DNA from: an uncultured Dialister sp.
GTDB lineage: Bacteria > Bacillota > Negativicutes > Veillonellales > Dialisteraceae
Assembly: GCA_900541485.1 (NCBI GenBank)
Contig: UQJW01000006.1
Span: 51,232 to 115,231 of the forward strand
Reading direction: 5' to 3'
Length of the DNA stretch: 64,000 bases
The notes below the pieces were generated by a model. It made no database searches. It saw nothing but the letters and a program-made list of their open reading frames with translations, and had not been told where the DNA came from. The translations under genes were made by a program, and so were the position numbers. Each line of letters begins with the position of its first letter. Position 1 is the stretch's first letter. Of the stretch, positions 26,014 to 36,403 are shown piece by piece.

Positions 26014-29006
26014 AAATTACTGATTTGCAGTTAGAAAATTACGGCATCTATAGAAATGAATCATGGGCACCCTGTACGAACAAATTGAATGTAGTCATGG
26101 GGGAAAACGAAAGCGGCAAAACAACTCTGCTCCGGTTCATTCGTGATATGATGTTCGGTTTTGAGCGGGGGAAGTGGCAAGGGAAAAAAGGAAGCATGGC
26201 ATTTACCCGGACGGATGGCAGTACTTACCGCGTATTCCGCAACGAAAAGGTGAAATGGTTTGTTGATGGCCGGATGGAACGTTTTGATGAGGAGCTTCCG
26301 GCTCTTTGGTGGCATGGCTTGACACGGAATATGTATGAGCAGATTTTTGCTATGGGGTTGGAGGATTTGCAGGGGATTTCTTTTCTTGCCAATGACTCTG
26401 TGAAAAGCAGATTTTTCATGCTTCAAGGCGGAGACCGTATTTCCCGGGCAAAAAATCAAGTTACAGAAGATATGGAAACGCTTTTGGTCGGATCCAGCCA
26501 GGGGAAACGAAAAATTAACTTGCAGTTGGCTGAATTATCTGATATACGGAGTGAATTAGAGGAGTTGTCCGGGCAGGAAAAAGATTTCTCTGCGCTTCAG
26601 ACCCGTCAGGCAGTTATAAAAAAAGAATTAGCAGAACTGGAAACACAGCTGGCAAAAGATCAAGCTGCAGAAAAGCTTCTGCAAAAACGTCTGGGTGCAT
26701 GGACACACTATAAGAATGCAAAGGAAATAAAAAGACAGTTGTCACTCAGCGAGCAGGTTAAACTGTTTCCTTCTAATGGAAAAGAGCAGTGGAATCATTT
26801 GGTAAACCGGATGAAGGTTATCAAGGAACAAAAAGAAATATTAGACGAGAAACTGGAGGAATACAAACCTAAAAGGAAAGAAGAAGTCATCCCCTGGACG
26901 GGTATGGAAAAAGAACTGGAAAGATTATATATAGACTTAGGCCAGTGGAAGCAAATGCTTGCCGATGAGGAGACACTTAACAAAGAAAAAGCGGAATGGA
27001 CTGCGAAGTTTACAAACATGGGCTATATGCTTTCTTTGTGGGATCGTCCTTTGGATATCAAGGAAAATTGTGTTTCCGTAGATTGGCAATCTGGAAATGA
27101 ATTGGCACAAAGCGTAGGTGTCAGAAATAATGAAATTCATTTTTGGGAAAAAAGAGAGCCTGAGGTAGAAACTCTTGGGGATATAGAAGAAGAAACTGTT
27201 GCTCTTTCCACGGAAAGTGAGTGGAAAGCTTATGAAGAAAATGCAAATAAAATTGAAGGCTTTATTCAAAAGGAAGCTTTACTCCAAAATGAAAAAGAAA
27301 AATTACTTGCTGAAAAAGACAGGCAGTATACGGTCTGGTTTTGGTTGGGCCTACTCTCGCTGACAGCAACCTTTGCTTGCATAGGCGCATTTTATATGTC
27401 TGTTGCCGGGTATACAGTTTTATATGGAGCGGCGGCAGCTGCATTGTTAGCGATTGCTTTTTTTGTCATGAATAATCATGTAAGTCATATAAAAGGAAAT
27501 AAACTTAGCAAGATTGATTCGGAACTTGATAACTTGCGGCAGGAAAAGGAAATTGTAGCAAAGCAATTTCCGGATCCTTTGCCGGCAGGAGAAAAAGATT
27601 TATCAACATTCCGTAATATGAGGCAGCAAAAACGGAATGATTTCTATAAAACACAAGCGAAAAAACAAGCATTGTCATGGCGTAAGGAAACAGTAAAAAA
27701 ACAAGAGATATCTCACAAGGAGTGGGCAGAAGAAGGGAAAAAATTAAAAAAGTTGCAAACGCTTGCCACGGAGGCGTGGAGTGAATGGCTTGTGAAAAGT
27801 AAGTTGCCGGAAACAGAACCGGAAAGAATCGGCGAATTACGAGAACAATGGCAAAAAATCTATTCGGAAGAAGGGAAGGGAAAGATATTAGATGTACGGA
27901 TAGAAACGATTCGTGAGAAGCTGGCTGTTTTTACAAGACGTGCAGGAGCACTTATCGATGCTGCGGGACTTTCCTATTCTGCAACACCGGACAGTATAGC
28001 CCGTATATATGGGGAGAACAGGGAAAGAAATCTGGAGTGGCAATCGGTAGCGGAAAGAAATCACCAGCATGCTGTGTACGAAAAAGAAAAAGGCAAACTG
28101 GATGCAGAATGGGCATCTTGCCAAAGAGAAATGGATGCACTTTTTCAACTTGTCAATGCTAAAGATGCAGAAGATTTTGCAGAAAAGGTGAATGCCCATG
28201 AAAATCATGACAGGCTCTTGAAGGAATGGAAGAATGTAAAACAAGATCTCCGGCTCTATGCAGGGAGTGATGAAGATTTCAATCATTTATGGGCTTCTCT
28301 TGAAACCGGAGAATACGATACATGGATGGAAGAATACCGTAAGTTGTCGGAAGAGATAAAGGAGAAAAACAAGAGAATAGGTGATCTTCATCAGCAACAG
28401 GGGGCGGTAGGGAATGAAATATTCCGTCTGGCAGGAGATCATACGATTACAAAGGTATTACAAAAGAAAAAAGAAATTGAAACAGACATATCGTTATCTA
28501 TGGAAGAATGGCTAAAGTATGTATTTACAGAATATATTTTAGGAAAAACACAGGAACACTATGAGGCAGGACGTCAACCGCAGGTTATTGCTTCGGCCAA
28601 CAGGTTCTTATCAGAAATGACAAATAGAAAATACTCACTGCTCATGGATTCTGATAAAAAAGAAGTGGAAATTATCGACAGTACACATCACGTGAAAGAT
28701 TCAAAAATCTGGTCTTCCGGGACAGGTGATCAAGTGTATTTATCTATCCGTCTTGCCATGGCGCTTTCTTTTGGAAAACAGATAGAACCCCTACCTATTG
28801 TTCTTGATGATATCTTTGTCCGTTTTGATGAGGGACGGCAGAGAGAAACTCTTCGTTTTTTGATGGATTTAGGAAAAGAACAACAGATTTTCTTATTTAC
28901 TTGCCATGCAAGAACTATGAAAATTGCTGAAGAAGTAGGTAGGGAAAAAGATACGGGAGCATTTGTTTATTTACAACCCGGGAAAATACAACTTTCCGGT
29001 GCTTAA
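26010..29006 (+). CDS. YhaN-like SMC/Rad50-type ATPase with internal transmembrane segment
   Basis: 998 residues. Walker A GENESGKTT lies at about residue 30-39 after MKITDLQLENYGIY; the C-terminal ATPase half has LPIVLDDIFVRFDEG (Walker B) and FLFTCHARTM. Long charged coiled coils lie between. Unlike SbcC, the middle (about 447-492: WFWLGLLSLTATFACIGAFY to LLAIAFFVM) has two membrane segments, a feature of YhaN. It would tether the complex to the inner membrane. It is coupled to the YhaO-type nuclease. Substrate and role are inferred from Bacillus YhaON. Confidence 0.9.
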   Translation: MKITDLQLENYGIYRNESWAPCTNKLNVVMGENESGKTTLLRFIRDMMFGFERGKWQGKKGSMAFTRTDGSTYRVFRNEKVKWFVDGRMERFDEELPALWWHGLTRNMYEQIFAMGLEDLQGISFLANDSVKSRFFMLQGGDRISRAKNQVTEDMETLLVGSSQGKRKINLQLAELSDIRSELEELSGQEKDFSALQTRQAVIKKELAELETQLAKDQAAEKLLQKRLGAWTHYKNAKEIKRQLSLSEQVKLFPSNGKEQWNHLVNRMKVIKEQKEILDEKLEEYKPKRKEEVIPWTGMEKELERLYIDLGQWKQMLADEETLNKEKAEWTAKFTNMGYMLSLWDRPLDIKENCVSVDWQSGNELAQSVGVRNNEIHFWEKREPEVETLGDIEEETVALSTESEWKAYEENANKIEGFIQKEALLQNEKEKLLAEKDRQYTVWFWLGLLSLTATFACIGAFYMSVAGYTVLYGAAAAALLAIAFFVMNNHVSHIKGNKLSKIDSELDNLRQEKEIVAKQFPDPLPAGEKDLSTFRNMRQQKRNDFYKTQAKKQALSWRKETVKKQEISHKEWAEEGKKLKKLQTLATEAWSEWLVKSKLPETEPERIGELREQWQKIYSEEGKGKILDVRIETIREKLAVFTRRAGALIDAAGLSYSATPDSIARIYGENRERNLEWQSVAERNHQHAVYEKEKGKLDAEWASCQREMDALFQLVNAKDAEDFAEKVNAHENHDRLLKEWKNVKQDLRLYAGSDEDFNHLWASLETGEYDTWMEEYRKLSEEIKEKNKRIGDLHQQQGAVGNEIFRLAGDHTITKVLQKKKEIETDISLSMEEWLKYVFTEYILGKTQEHYEAGRQPQVIASANRFLSEMTNRKYSLLMDSDKKEVEIIDSTHHVKDSKIWSSGTGDQVYLSIRLAMALSFGKQIEPLPIVLDDIFVRFDEGRQRETLRFLMDLGKEQQIFLFTCHARTMKIAEEVGREKDTGAFVYLQPGKIQLSGA

Positions 29007-29007
29007 C

Positions 29008-29052
29008 AAAATAAAAAACACGGGCTGAATCAGTCCGTGTTTTTTATTTTGT
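29008..29052 (+). terminator. Bidirectional terminator between yhaN and the acyltransferase
   Basis: CAAAATAAAAAACACGGGCTG pairs with CAGTCCGTGTTTTTTATTTTG, a near-perfect dyad with T runs on both strands. It can end the plus-strand yhaN transcript and the minus-strand gene at 29059. Confidence 0.93.
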
Positions 29053-29058
29053 TTTGTT

Positions 29059-30165
29059 TTATATCAGTTGGGAAAAATAAGGGATTTTTTTTATCAAATA
29101 AGTAAAAAGCAATCCGAGAATAAAAGCAAGACAGATCCAGAGAACCGCATCGATAAAAGGAATGCGGGGAAAATAAGTAAGAAGAATCCGACTGAAAAAC
29201 CAATGAGTCAATGCTCTTGTGATTTCCTCAAAAAGCATGACACCGAAAGATAAACTTCCGAGAGTAATAATTATTTTTTTTATTGCCGGGGATACTTTAT
29301 GATGATTGAACCACCGGCGGAAAAAACAGAAAACAAAAGCTGTATTTAAAAACAAAAATGAATCATAAAACCGTTCTGACACGGCTTCTGTAAGTCCTCC
29401 TGCCACAGCACCGTGGTAACAAGTCATCCCCGCGGAAAGAACGGTTCCTCCTAAGGCGGCAAGGCCGAGAAAGCAAAGATTTCTTTTTGTCAGCATGTGT
29501 CCGGGAAGAATATTTTCTATCCAATAACCGGTGAGAAAATAAAAAGTAGGCTCACTCACGGCAAGAAGAGGGTTTATAAACCAGTTGATTTCGGCCGAGC
29601 CTTGAAAAATAAGAAAGGAAAATACAGGGACAAAACCGACAAAGAACAGATGCAGAGCAATGAGATACAAAAAAAGAGAATGGCTCATATGCCTGACCAA
29701 AGTACGCCATAAAGGGAGCATAAATAAAAAACCGAGATAGATGTATAAAAAATAATAGGCAGTTGCCATATTGGAAGAGTACATCATCGTAAAAAACTTT
29801 GAGATGTGCCCGTATATCGACAAATTCAAGTTGTGATAAAAATACACATAATTAATCAGGGAAAAAATAAAAATGATTTGAATGAAACGGAAAATACGTT
29901 TTTTGAAAATAACGGAAATCGGTTCTTCTTTTTTTAAAAGTAAAGCACCGGAAATCATGAAAAAAATCGGAACGGCCGTTTTTACCCAAAAAGGAACAGC
30001 AATATACAACGGAAAAAAGAAAGAATCCGGCCGGGAAAGGTAAATGGAGAATCCGGCGGTAGACGTGTGAGTAAACATAACAAGCCAGATGCATAAAAAA
30101 CGTAACAGCTCTATATGAAGTTTCTTTACAGGGGTTTCTCCCTTTTTTGGTATCGGTTGTTCCAT
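29059..30165 (-). CDS. Membrane acyltransferase (acyltransferase_3 / OafA-like)
   Basis: 368 residues with about ten hydrophobic segments. The N-terminus RFLCIWLVMFTHTS carries the conserved His of the first TM in acyltransferase_3 proteins, which transfer acetyl or other acyl groups to cell-surface sugars. The family also includes exopolysaccharide and peptidoglycan O-acetyltransferases; the acceptor here cannot be told. AAAGGA precedes the ATG. It is alone on the minus strand between two plus-strand operons, sharing a terminator with yhaN, so it may be a later insertion. No glycan-synthesis genes are nearby. Confidence 0.88.
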   Translation of the reverse strand: MEQPIPKKGETPVKKLHIELLRFLCIWLVMFTHTSTAGFSIYLSRPDSFFFPLYIAVPFWVKTAVPIFFMISGALLLKKEEPISVIFKKRIFRFIQIIFIFSLINYVYFYHNLNLSIYGHISKFFTMMYSSNMATAYYFLYIYLGFLFMLPLWRTLVRHMSHSLFLYLIALHLFFVGFVPVFSFLIFQGSAEINWFINPLLAVSEPTFYFLTGYWIENILPGHMLTKRNLCFLGLAALGGTVLSAGMTCYHGAVAGGLTEAVSERFYDSFLFLNTAFVFCFFRRWFNHHKVSPAIKKIIITLGSLSFGVMLFEEITRALTHWFFSRILLTYFPRIPFIDAVLWICLAFILGLLFTYLIKKIPYFSQLI

Positions 30166-30269
30166 GAAAAAATCCTTTCTTATTTTTTTATTATGATACC
30201 ACGATACCGAAAGCGGAACTATTAAAATATGAATTCTGAAAACAAGAAAGATATAAAATAAAATTTATC

Positions 30270-30298
30270 TTGCTATCAATCCGTCTTTTTGTTAAAAT
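30270..30298 (+). promoter_or_regulatory. rpsB-tsf promoter
   Basis: -35 TTGCTA (30270-30275), 17 bp spacer, -10 TAAAAT (30293-30298). The leader of about 95 nt could hold an S2 autoregulatory structure; I could not define one. Confidence 0.7.
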
Positions 30299-30399
30299 GA
30301 AAAAGCATGAATACACATGTCTGTGGATTTTATATCTGTGCCGTTTGGTGGTTATAAAAGAAGAAGCAGGCAGAGGTTATTAACAGGAGGTTATTTATT

Positions 30400-31164
30400 A
30401 TGTCAGTCGTATCCATGAAACAGTTATTAGAAGCAGGTGTTCATTTTGGTCATCAGACCCGTCGTTGGAATCCGAAAATGGCCAGATACATTTTTACCGA
30501 ACGTAACGGAATCTATATTATCGACCTGCAGAAAACTGTAAAGAAAGTAGAAGAAGCGTATGCATTTATCCGTGAAGTAGCAGCTTCCGGAGCACCCATT
30601 CTTTTTGTAGGTACTAAAAAACAGGCGCAGAATTCTATTAAAGAAGAAGCACAGCGTTGCAATATGTTCTATGTTAACGAACGTTGGCTTGGCGGTATGT
30701 TAACCAATTTCCGTACCATTCAGACACGTATTGCCCGTCTCAAAGAATTGGAAGGCATGTTTGAAGACGGAACAACAGAACAGTATCCGAAAAAAGAAGT
30801 TATCCTTATGCAGCGTGAGCTTGAAAAGCTTCAGAAGAATCTTGGCGGGATTAAAGATATGAAAAAAATCCCGGGAGCTATTTTCATTATCGACTCAAAG
30901 AAAGAAGAAATTGCTGTAGCTGAAGCACATAAACTTCACATTCCGGTTGTCGCTACTGTGGATACCAACTGTGATCCCGATGAAGTAGATTACCCGATTC
31001 CGGCAAATGATGATGCTATCCGTGCTATCAGACTTTTGGCAGGCAAGATGGCCGATGCTGTCTTGGAAGGACGCCAGGGACAGCAGGAAGAAGCTGAAGA
31101 AGAAACTGCTGAAGAGGTAACAGAGACAGTGGAAGAAGTAGTATCTGCTGCCGAAGAAGAATAA
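30400..31164 (+). CDS. rpsB: 30S ribosomal protein S2
   Basis: 254 residues. Typical S2 start [27 protein letters not shown] (split), the FVGTKKQAQ and [10 protein letters not shown] motifs, and [25 protein letters not shown]. The C-terminus has an acidic tail ([19 protein letters not shown]) longer than in E. coli S2. AGGAGG precedes the ATG. It is followed by tsf, the usual pair. Confidence 0.98.
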   Translation: MSVVSMKQLLEAGVHFGHQTRRWNPKMARYIFTERNGIYIIDLQKTVKKVEEAYAFIREVAASGAPILFVGTKKQAQNSIKEEAQRCNMFYVNERWLGGMLTNFRTIQTRIARLKELEGMFEDGTTEQYPKKEVILMQRELEKLQKNLGGIKDMKKIPGAIFIIDSKKEEIAVAEAHKLHIPVVATVDTNCDPDEVDYPIPANDDAIRAIRLLAGKMADAVLEGRQGQQEEAEEETAEEVTETVEEVVSAAEEE

Positions 31165-31209
31165 TAATTTATACAGACAAACACCTTATTTTTTGATGGA
31201 GGTTATAGA

Positions 31210-32085
31210 ATGATTACTGCAAGTATGGTTAAAGAACTGCGGACAACAACCGGTGCAGGCATGATGGACTGCAAGAAAGCATTGGTTGAAGCCGGTGGTG
31301 ATGTGGCGAAAGCGGTTGATATTCTGAGAGAAAAAGGATTATCCCAGGCTGCGAAGAAAGCATCACGTATAGCAGCAGAAGGAGCCGTTGTATCCTACAT
31401 TGCTGATAACGGTAAAGTTGGTGCAGTTGTTGAAGTAAACTGCGAAACGGATTTCGTCGGCAAGAATGAAAATTTCCAGGAATTGGCCCGTTCCATTGCC
31501 AAACATGTTGTGGAAACCAATCCTGCCGATGTGGAAGCTTTACTTGCTTCAAAAATGAATGACAAAACAGTTAAAGAAATTGTTACTGAAGCAGTGGCAA
31601 ATATGGGAGAGAATATTTCTATCCGCCGTTTTGTCCGGTATGAAAGCAAGGAAGGCGAAGTATTCAGTTATATTCACGGTGCCGGGAAAATCGGAGTTCT
31701 TGTAGAAATGAAGGGCGCCGATGCTGAATTAGGTAAAGATATTTCCATGCAGGTAGCTGCTGCAAACCCGTCATATATGGACCGCAGTGAAGTATCCGAT
31801 GAAGAATTGGAACACGAAAAGAATGTTCTTCGCGAACAGGCCCGGAATGAAGGAAAGCCGGATGCAATTATTGAAAAAATGGTTCTCGGCCGCGTAAATA
31901 AATACTATAAAGAAGTTTGTCTTGTGGACCAGCCCTTTATTAAAGATGGAGATATTTCTATTTCTAAGTTGCTGAAATCGAAGGGGGCGGAAATTGTCCG
32001 TTTCACCCGTTTCCAGCTTGGTGAAGGTATTGAAAAGAAACAGGATAACCTGGCGGAAGAAGTCGCAAAACAGATTAATCAGTAA
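31210..32085 (+). CDS. tsf: Elongation factor Ts
   Basis: 291 residues. EF-Ts exchanges GDP for GTP on EF-Tu. The UBA-like start (VKELRTTTGAGMMDCKKAL, LREKGLSQAAKKASRIAAEG) and the core VEVNCETDFVGKNENF are diagnostic. It lies 45 bp after rpsB with its own GGAGG, and is followed by a terminator. Confidence 0.98.
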   Translation: MITASMVKELRTTTGAGMMDCKKALVEAGGDVAKAVDILREKGLSQAAKKASRIAAEGAVVSYIADNGKVGAVVEVNCETDFVGKNENFQELARSIAKHVVETNPADVEALLASKMNDKTVKEIVTEAVANMGENISIRRFVRYESKEGEVFSYIHGAGKIGVLVEMKGADAELGKDISMQVAAANPSYMDRSEVSDEELEHEKNVLREQARNEGKPDAIIEKMVLGRVNKYYKEVCLVDQPFIKDGDISISKLLKSKGAEIVRFTRFQLGEGIEKKQDNLAEEVAKQINQ

Positions 32086-32094
32086 TTGATGCAA

Positions 32095-32127
32095 ATGAGA
32101 GAACACATTTTGTGTTCTCTTATTTCG
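32095..32127 (+). terminator. Rho-independent terminator of rpsB-tsf
   Basis: GAGAACACA and TGTGTTCTC form a perfect stem around a short TTT loop, followed by TTATTT. Confidence 0.88.
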
Positions 32128-32139
32128 TAAATGGAGTAA

Positions 32140-32907
<768 letters not shown>

Positions 32908-32908
32908 T

Positions 32909-33466
32909 ATGTACGAAAATGAAATAAAAAATTTGAGAGAAAAAATGGATAAGTCCATTCAGGCATTAAAAAATGAATTTACTTCCATAAGGACAGGGCA
33001 GGCTACACCGAGCCTGTTAGACCGCGTTTTTGTGGATTATTACGGTTCCAGAACGCCGATAACACAGGTGGCATCCGTGACGGTTCCGGAAGCAAGAATG
33101 CTTGTTATACAGCCTTGGGATAAAGCTCTTCTTAAGGATATTGAAAAAGCTATTAACACTTCTGATTTGGGACTTGTTCCGATGAATGACGGAAATTTAA
33201 TCCGCCTTGCTATTCCCCAATTAACGGAAGAACGCAGAAAAGATTTGGTAAAAGTTGTTAATAAAAAATCGGAAGAAGCAAAAGTGGCTGTCAGAAATAT
33301 CCGCAGAGACGGCAATGTTTTCCTGAAAAAAGAAGAAAAGAACAGTGAAGTGTCGAAAGATATCATAAAAGATGCGGAAGATGGTATCCAGAAATTGACA
33401 GACGAAAAAATCAAAGAAGTCGAACTTGTTACAGAAAAGAAAATTAAGGAAATTATGTCCGTCTGA
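32909..33466 (+). CDS. frr: Ribosome recycling factor
   Basis: 185 residues, the usual RRF length. It splits post-termination ribosomes together with EF-G. The N-terminus MDKSIQALKNEFTSIRTGQA, LDRVFVDYYGSRTPITQVAS (20) and the C-terminal KEVELVTEKKIKEIMSV match the family. It starts one base after the pyrH stop; its last base is the first of the next gene's ATG. Confidence 0.97.
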   Translation: MYENEIKNLREKMDKSIQALKNEFTSIRTGQATPSLLDRVFVDYYGSRTPITQVASVTVPEARMLVIQPWDKALLKDIEKAINTSDLGLVPMNDGNLIRLAIPQLTEERRKDLVKVVNKKSEEAKVAVRNIRRDGNVFLKKEEKNSEVSKDIIKDAEDGIQKLTDEKIKEVELVTEKKIKEIMSV

Positions 33467-33705
33467 TGGAAAAAGAAATATATGCCGGTATGTTTTACAG
33501 TGAGGAAACAGCCCGGTGCATTAAAGAAAAGTATCCGGATTGGACAATATCTCTTACGAAGGGGCGCCGGTATCCGTTGGCAGAAAATGAGATGTATTTA
33601 GTGCGCCTCGGGAAACAGGCTGTTATCATGCCACGGATGGCTTACAGCAAAGAGGCGGAAGAAGCTTTGAAAAAAATAGTAGAAAAGGGAAGATCAAGTG
33701 TCTGA
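33466..33705 (+). CDS. Small unknown protein between frr and uppS
   Basis: 79 residues, not recognised. It starts on the last base of frr (TGATGG) and overlaps uppS by 8 bp, so it is embedded in the operon by translational coupling on both sides. That argues it is a real gene. The sequence is mixed and soluble-looking, with IYAGMFYSEETARCIKEKYP, ISLTKGRRYPLAENEMYLVR and a helical C-terminus EEALKKIVEKG. There is no signal peptide or membrane segment. The uppS ribosome site lies inside its 3' end. Function unknown. Confidence 0.75.
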   Translation: MEKEIYAGMFYSEETARCIKEKYPDWTISLTKGRRYPLAENEMYLVRLGKQAVIMPRMAYSKEAEEALKKIVEKGRSSV

Positions 33706-34423
33706 GAAAAAAATATTTCCCCACCACGTGGCTATCATACTTGACGGAAATGGAAGATGGGCACAGAAAAGAGGAAGAGAACGCACTTTTGGACATAAAG
33801 CAGGGGCAGCAAACGTAAAAGTAATTGTTCGTGCTGCCGCTCATATGGGAATTAAAAGACTTACATTATATGCATTTTCTACAGAAAACTGGAAACGTCC
33901 TTCCTTAGAAGTGAATTTCCTTATGAGACTTTTTAAAAATTATTTGATTGGCGAACTTCGCGACCTGATAAAAGATAATGTCCGGGTCCATATTGTAGGA
34001 GATATTACACGGCTTTCGGAATCGTTGCAGAAAGAAATCAAGACCTGTGAGAATGATACGGCTCATAATGACGGACTGGTTCTTAATGTGGCAATCAATT
34101 ATGGCGGACGCATGGAAATTATCCGGGGGATTAAATCTATGATTGATGACGTTCGTACCGGAAAATTAAAAGAAACCGATATTACGGAAACGACCATGGA
34201 AAATTATTTATATCCCTCTGTTGCAGAAGATGTGGATTTATTAATCCGTACAGGCGGGGAATCCCGGATTTCTAACTTTTTACTGTGGCAAACTTCATAT
34301 AGCGAGCTATACTTTACACCGGTGCTTTGGCCGGATTTTACAGAAGATGAATTAAAAAAGGCAATCTGTTGGTACACAGGAAGAGACCGCAGGTTTGGCG
34401 GTTTAACAGGGGAGACTACATGA
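33698..34423 (+). CDS. uppS: Undecaprenyl diphosphate synthase (isoprenyl transferase)
   Basis: 241 residues from GTG 33698. It extends farnesyl diphosphate to undecaprenyl diphosphate, the lipid carrier for cell-wall and surface-glycan synthesis. Motifs: HVAIILDGNGRWAQKRG with the catalytic Asp, LYAFSTENWKRP, and LLIRTGGESRISNFLLWQ with YSELYFTPVLWPDF. AAGGGA lies 7-8 nt upstream in the previous gene. Its stop TGA overlaps the cdsA ATG. Confidence 0.96.
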   Translation: MSEKKIFPHHVAIILDGNGRWAQKRGRERTFGHKAGAANVKVIVRAAAHMGIKRLTLYAFSTENWKRPSLEVNFLMRLFKNYLIGELRDLIKDNVRVHIVGDITRLSESLQKEIKTCENDTAHNDGLVLNVAINYGGRMEIIRGIKSMIDDVRTGKLKETDITETTMENYLYPSVAEDVDLLIRTGGESRISNFLLWQTSYSELYFTPVLWPDFTEDELKKAICWYTGRDRRFGGLTGETT

Positions 34424-35229
34424 AAACACGGATTATAACAGCTATAATCGGAGTCATAGCCGTACTTGGACTTGTGGCAGCAGGTGGCTGGTTTCTTACG
34501 ACCGCAGTGTTCATTGTTGCGGCTTTAAGTCTTTTGGAATACAAAGAGATGTTGGCGCATTTGGATATTTCCATATACAGAGATGCGGCAGTGGGATTTT
34601 TGGCTTGTGTTATCGGGGTGACCGGTTTTTATTCTCTCCGTATTTTTTTGGCACTGATAATACTGACTTTTGTCGGCGTTCTTTGTCTGGTGCCTTTTAT
34701 AAAAAAACAGGATTTGCACCGGTTTATCTATACGGTCTTCGGGATTCTTTACTTCGGTATCGGTTTCGGTTCACTTTCCATATTAAGAGGAAGTGGTGAG
34801 TTTGCACCGGTCGGCGGACTATCCTTAGAATCTGGCGTATTTTTTATCATGCTGTCTCTCGCAGGTACTTGGGCAAGTGATACCTTTGCTTTTTTTGTGG
34901 GTAAGAAGTGGGGACGGCACAAGATGGCACCTCATATCAGTCCTAACAAAACAATAGAAGGACTCCTCGGGGGGATGGCAGGTACGGTCATCTGTTGTTT
35001 CGCACTTTCCGGAGCAGCGGGCTTTTCTATGGCAGAAGGTTTCTTTTTGGGGATTTTCGTAGCCATTGCGGCACCGATGGGAGACTTATTTGAATCTTAT
35101 ATGAAACGGGTCTGTGATGTGAAAGATTCAGGAAAACTTTTGCCCGGACATGGCGGACTGATGGATCGTTTTGACAGTCTTCTTTTTGTCGCGCCTGTAG
35201 TTCTCGGTTTTTTGTGTATTGTCAGGTAA
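34420..35229 (+). CDS. cdsA: Phosphatidate cytidylyltransferase
   Basis: 269 residues, about eight hydrophobic segments. It makes CDP-diacylglycerol from phosphatidate and CTP, the branch point for phospholipids. The CDS signature SYMKRVCDVKDSGKLLPGHG then GLMDRFDSL is intact near the C-terminus. ATG 34420 follows AGGGGAG and overlaps the uppS stop (ATGA); the earlier in-frame ATG 34369 lies within uppS. It is between uppS and dxr as usual. Confidence 0.95.
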   Translation: MKTRIITAIIGVIAVLGLVAAGGWFLTTAVFIVAALSLLEYKEMLAHLDISIYRDAAVGFLACVIGVTGFYSLRIFLALIILTFVGVLCLVPFIKKQDLHRFIYTVFGILYFGIGFGSLSILRGSGEFAPVGGLSLESGVFFIMLSLAGTWASDTFAFFVGKKWGRHKMAPHISPNKTIEGLLGGMAGTVICCFALSGAAGFSMAEGFFLGIFVAIAAPMGDLFESYMKRVCDVKDSGKLLPGHGGLMDRFDSLLFVAPVVLGFLCIVR

Positions 35230-35239
35230 TGGAGTAAAA

Positions 35240-36403
35240 ATGAAAGAAATAGCAGTACTCGGAAGTACAGGTTCTATCGGAAAACAGACTTTGGATGTAA
35301 TAAGAGCACATCCGGAACGTTTTCATGCATCGGTAATTGCTGCTAAAACTAATATAGAAATGCTCGAAGAACAGGCTATGGAATTTCAGCCCAATGCCAT
35401 TGTGATTACCGATGAAGAAGCAGGAAAACGGTTCAGAGAAATATATGACGGCAAGGCTGACATTTTTTGTGGAGAAAAGGCTCTTGCAAAAGTCGTAGCA
35501 CGAGATGATGTTGATACGGTTCTTGTGGCGGTGACAGGTATAGCCGGACTGGAGCCTGCACTGGCGGCCATTGAGGCAGGTAAAGAAATTGCGTTGGCTA
35601 ACAAAGAAACACTGGTAGCCGGCGGAAAACTTGTCATGGAAGCGGCACGCCGAAAAGAAATAAATATAATCCCTGTGGATAGTGAGCACAGTGCCATATT
35701 CCAATCCCTTTTGGGGCAGGATAAAAAGGCGGTGCATAATCTTATTTTAACGGCATCGGGAGGTCCTTTCCGGGGTAAGAAAAAAGAAGAATTAAAACAT
35801 GTTACATTAGAAGATGCCATGAAGCATCCCACATGGAGCATGGGAAGAAAAGTAACTTTAGATTCGGCAACCATGTTTAATAAAGGACTCGAGGTAATTG
35901 AAGCACATTGGCTTTTTAACGTGGATTACGATCATATCAAGGTGTTGATACAACCACAAAGCCTGATTCATTCTATGGTGGAATATGAAGACGGATCAAT
36001 TATTGCCCAGATAGGAAATCCCGATATGCGACTTCCTATCCAGTTTGCCCTGACTTATCCGGAACGGATTTTTTCCCCGTCGCGTGAATTTGTGGATTGG
36101 ACACAAATAATGTCTGTAGCCATTGAACAGCCGGACACGGATACGTTCCGCTCTTTGAGGCTGGCCTATGAGGCGGGAAAAACAGGCGGAAATGCAACCA
36201 CTGTATTTAATGCGGCTAATGAAGAGGCCATTTCGGGATTTATAAACGGCCAGATTTCATTCTTGGAAATCTTCGATGTTGTAGAAGAAACACTGAACAG
36301 AAATGTTTTTTATGAAATTCATTCATTGGAAGACTTACGGCAAGCTGATTTGACAGCCAGAAAAACAGCCGGACAGATTATTAATAAAGGATACTTATGT
36401 TAA
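35240..36403 (+). CDS. dxr: 1-deoxy-D-xylulose 5-phosphate reductoisomerase
   Basis: 387 residues. It converts DXP to MEP with NADPH, the committed step of the non-mevalonate isoprenoid pathway. Rossmann start VLGSTGSIGKQTLDVI; active-site segments LANKETLVAGG, PVDSEHSAIFQ, ASGGPFRG, HPTWSMGRKVTLDSATMFNK (20) and KGLEVIEAHWLF are present. ATG 35240 lies 5 nt after GGAG. Its end overlaps rseP by 7 bp. IspG of the same pathway is two genes downstream. Confidence 0.97.
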   Translation: MKEIAVLGSTGSIGKQTLDVIRAHPERFHASVIAAKTNIEMLEEQAMEFQPNAIVITDEEAGKRFREIYDGKADIFCGEKALAKVVARDDVDTVLVAVTGIAGLEPALAAIEAGKEIALANKETLVAGGKLVMEAARRKEINIIPVDSEHSAIFQSLLGQDKKAVHNLILTASGGPFRGKKKEELKHVTLEDAMKHPTWSMGRKVTLDSATMFNKGLEVIEAHWLFNVDYDHIKVLIQPQSLIHSMVEYEDGSIIAQIGNPDMRLPIQFALTYPERIFSPSREFVDWTQIMSVAIEQPDTDTFRSLRLAYEAGKTGGNATTVFNAANEEAISGFINGQISFLEIFDVVEETLNRNVFYEIHSLEDLRQADLTARKTAGQIINKGYLC

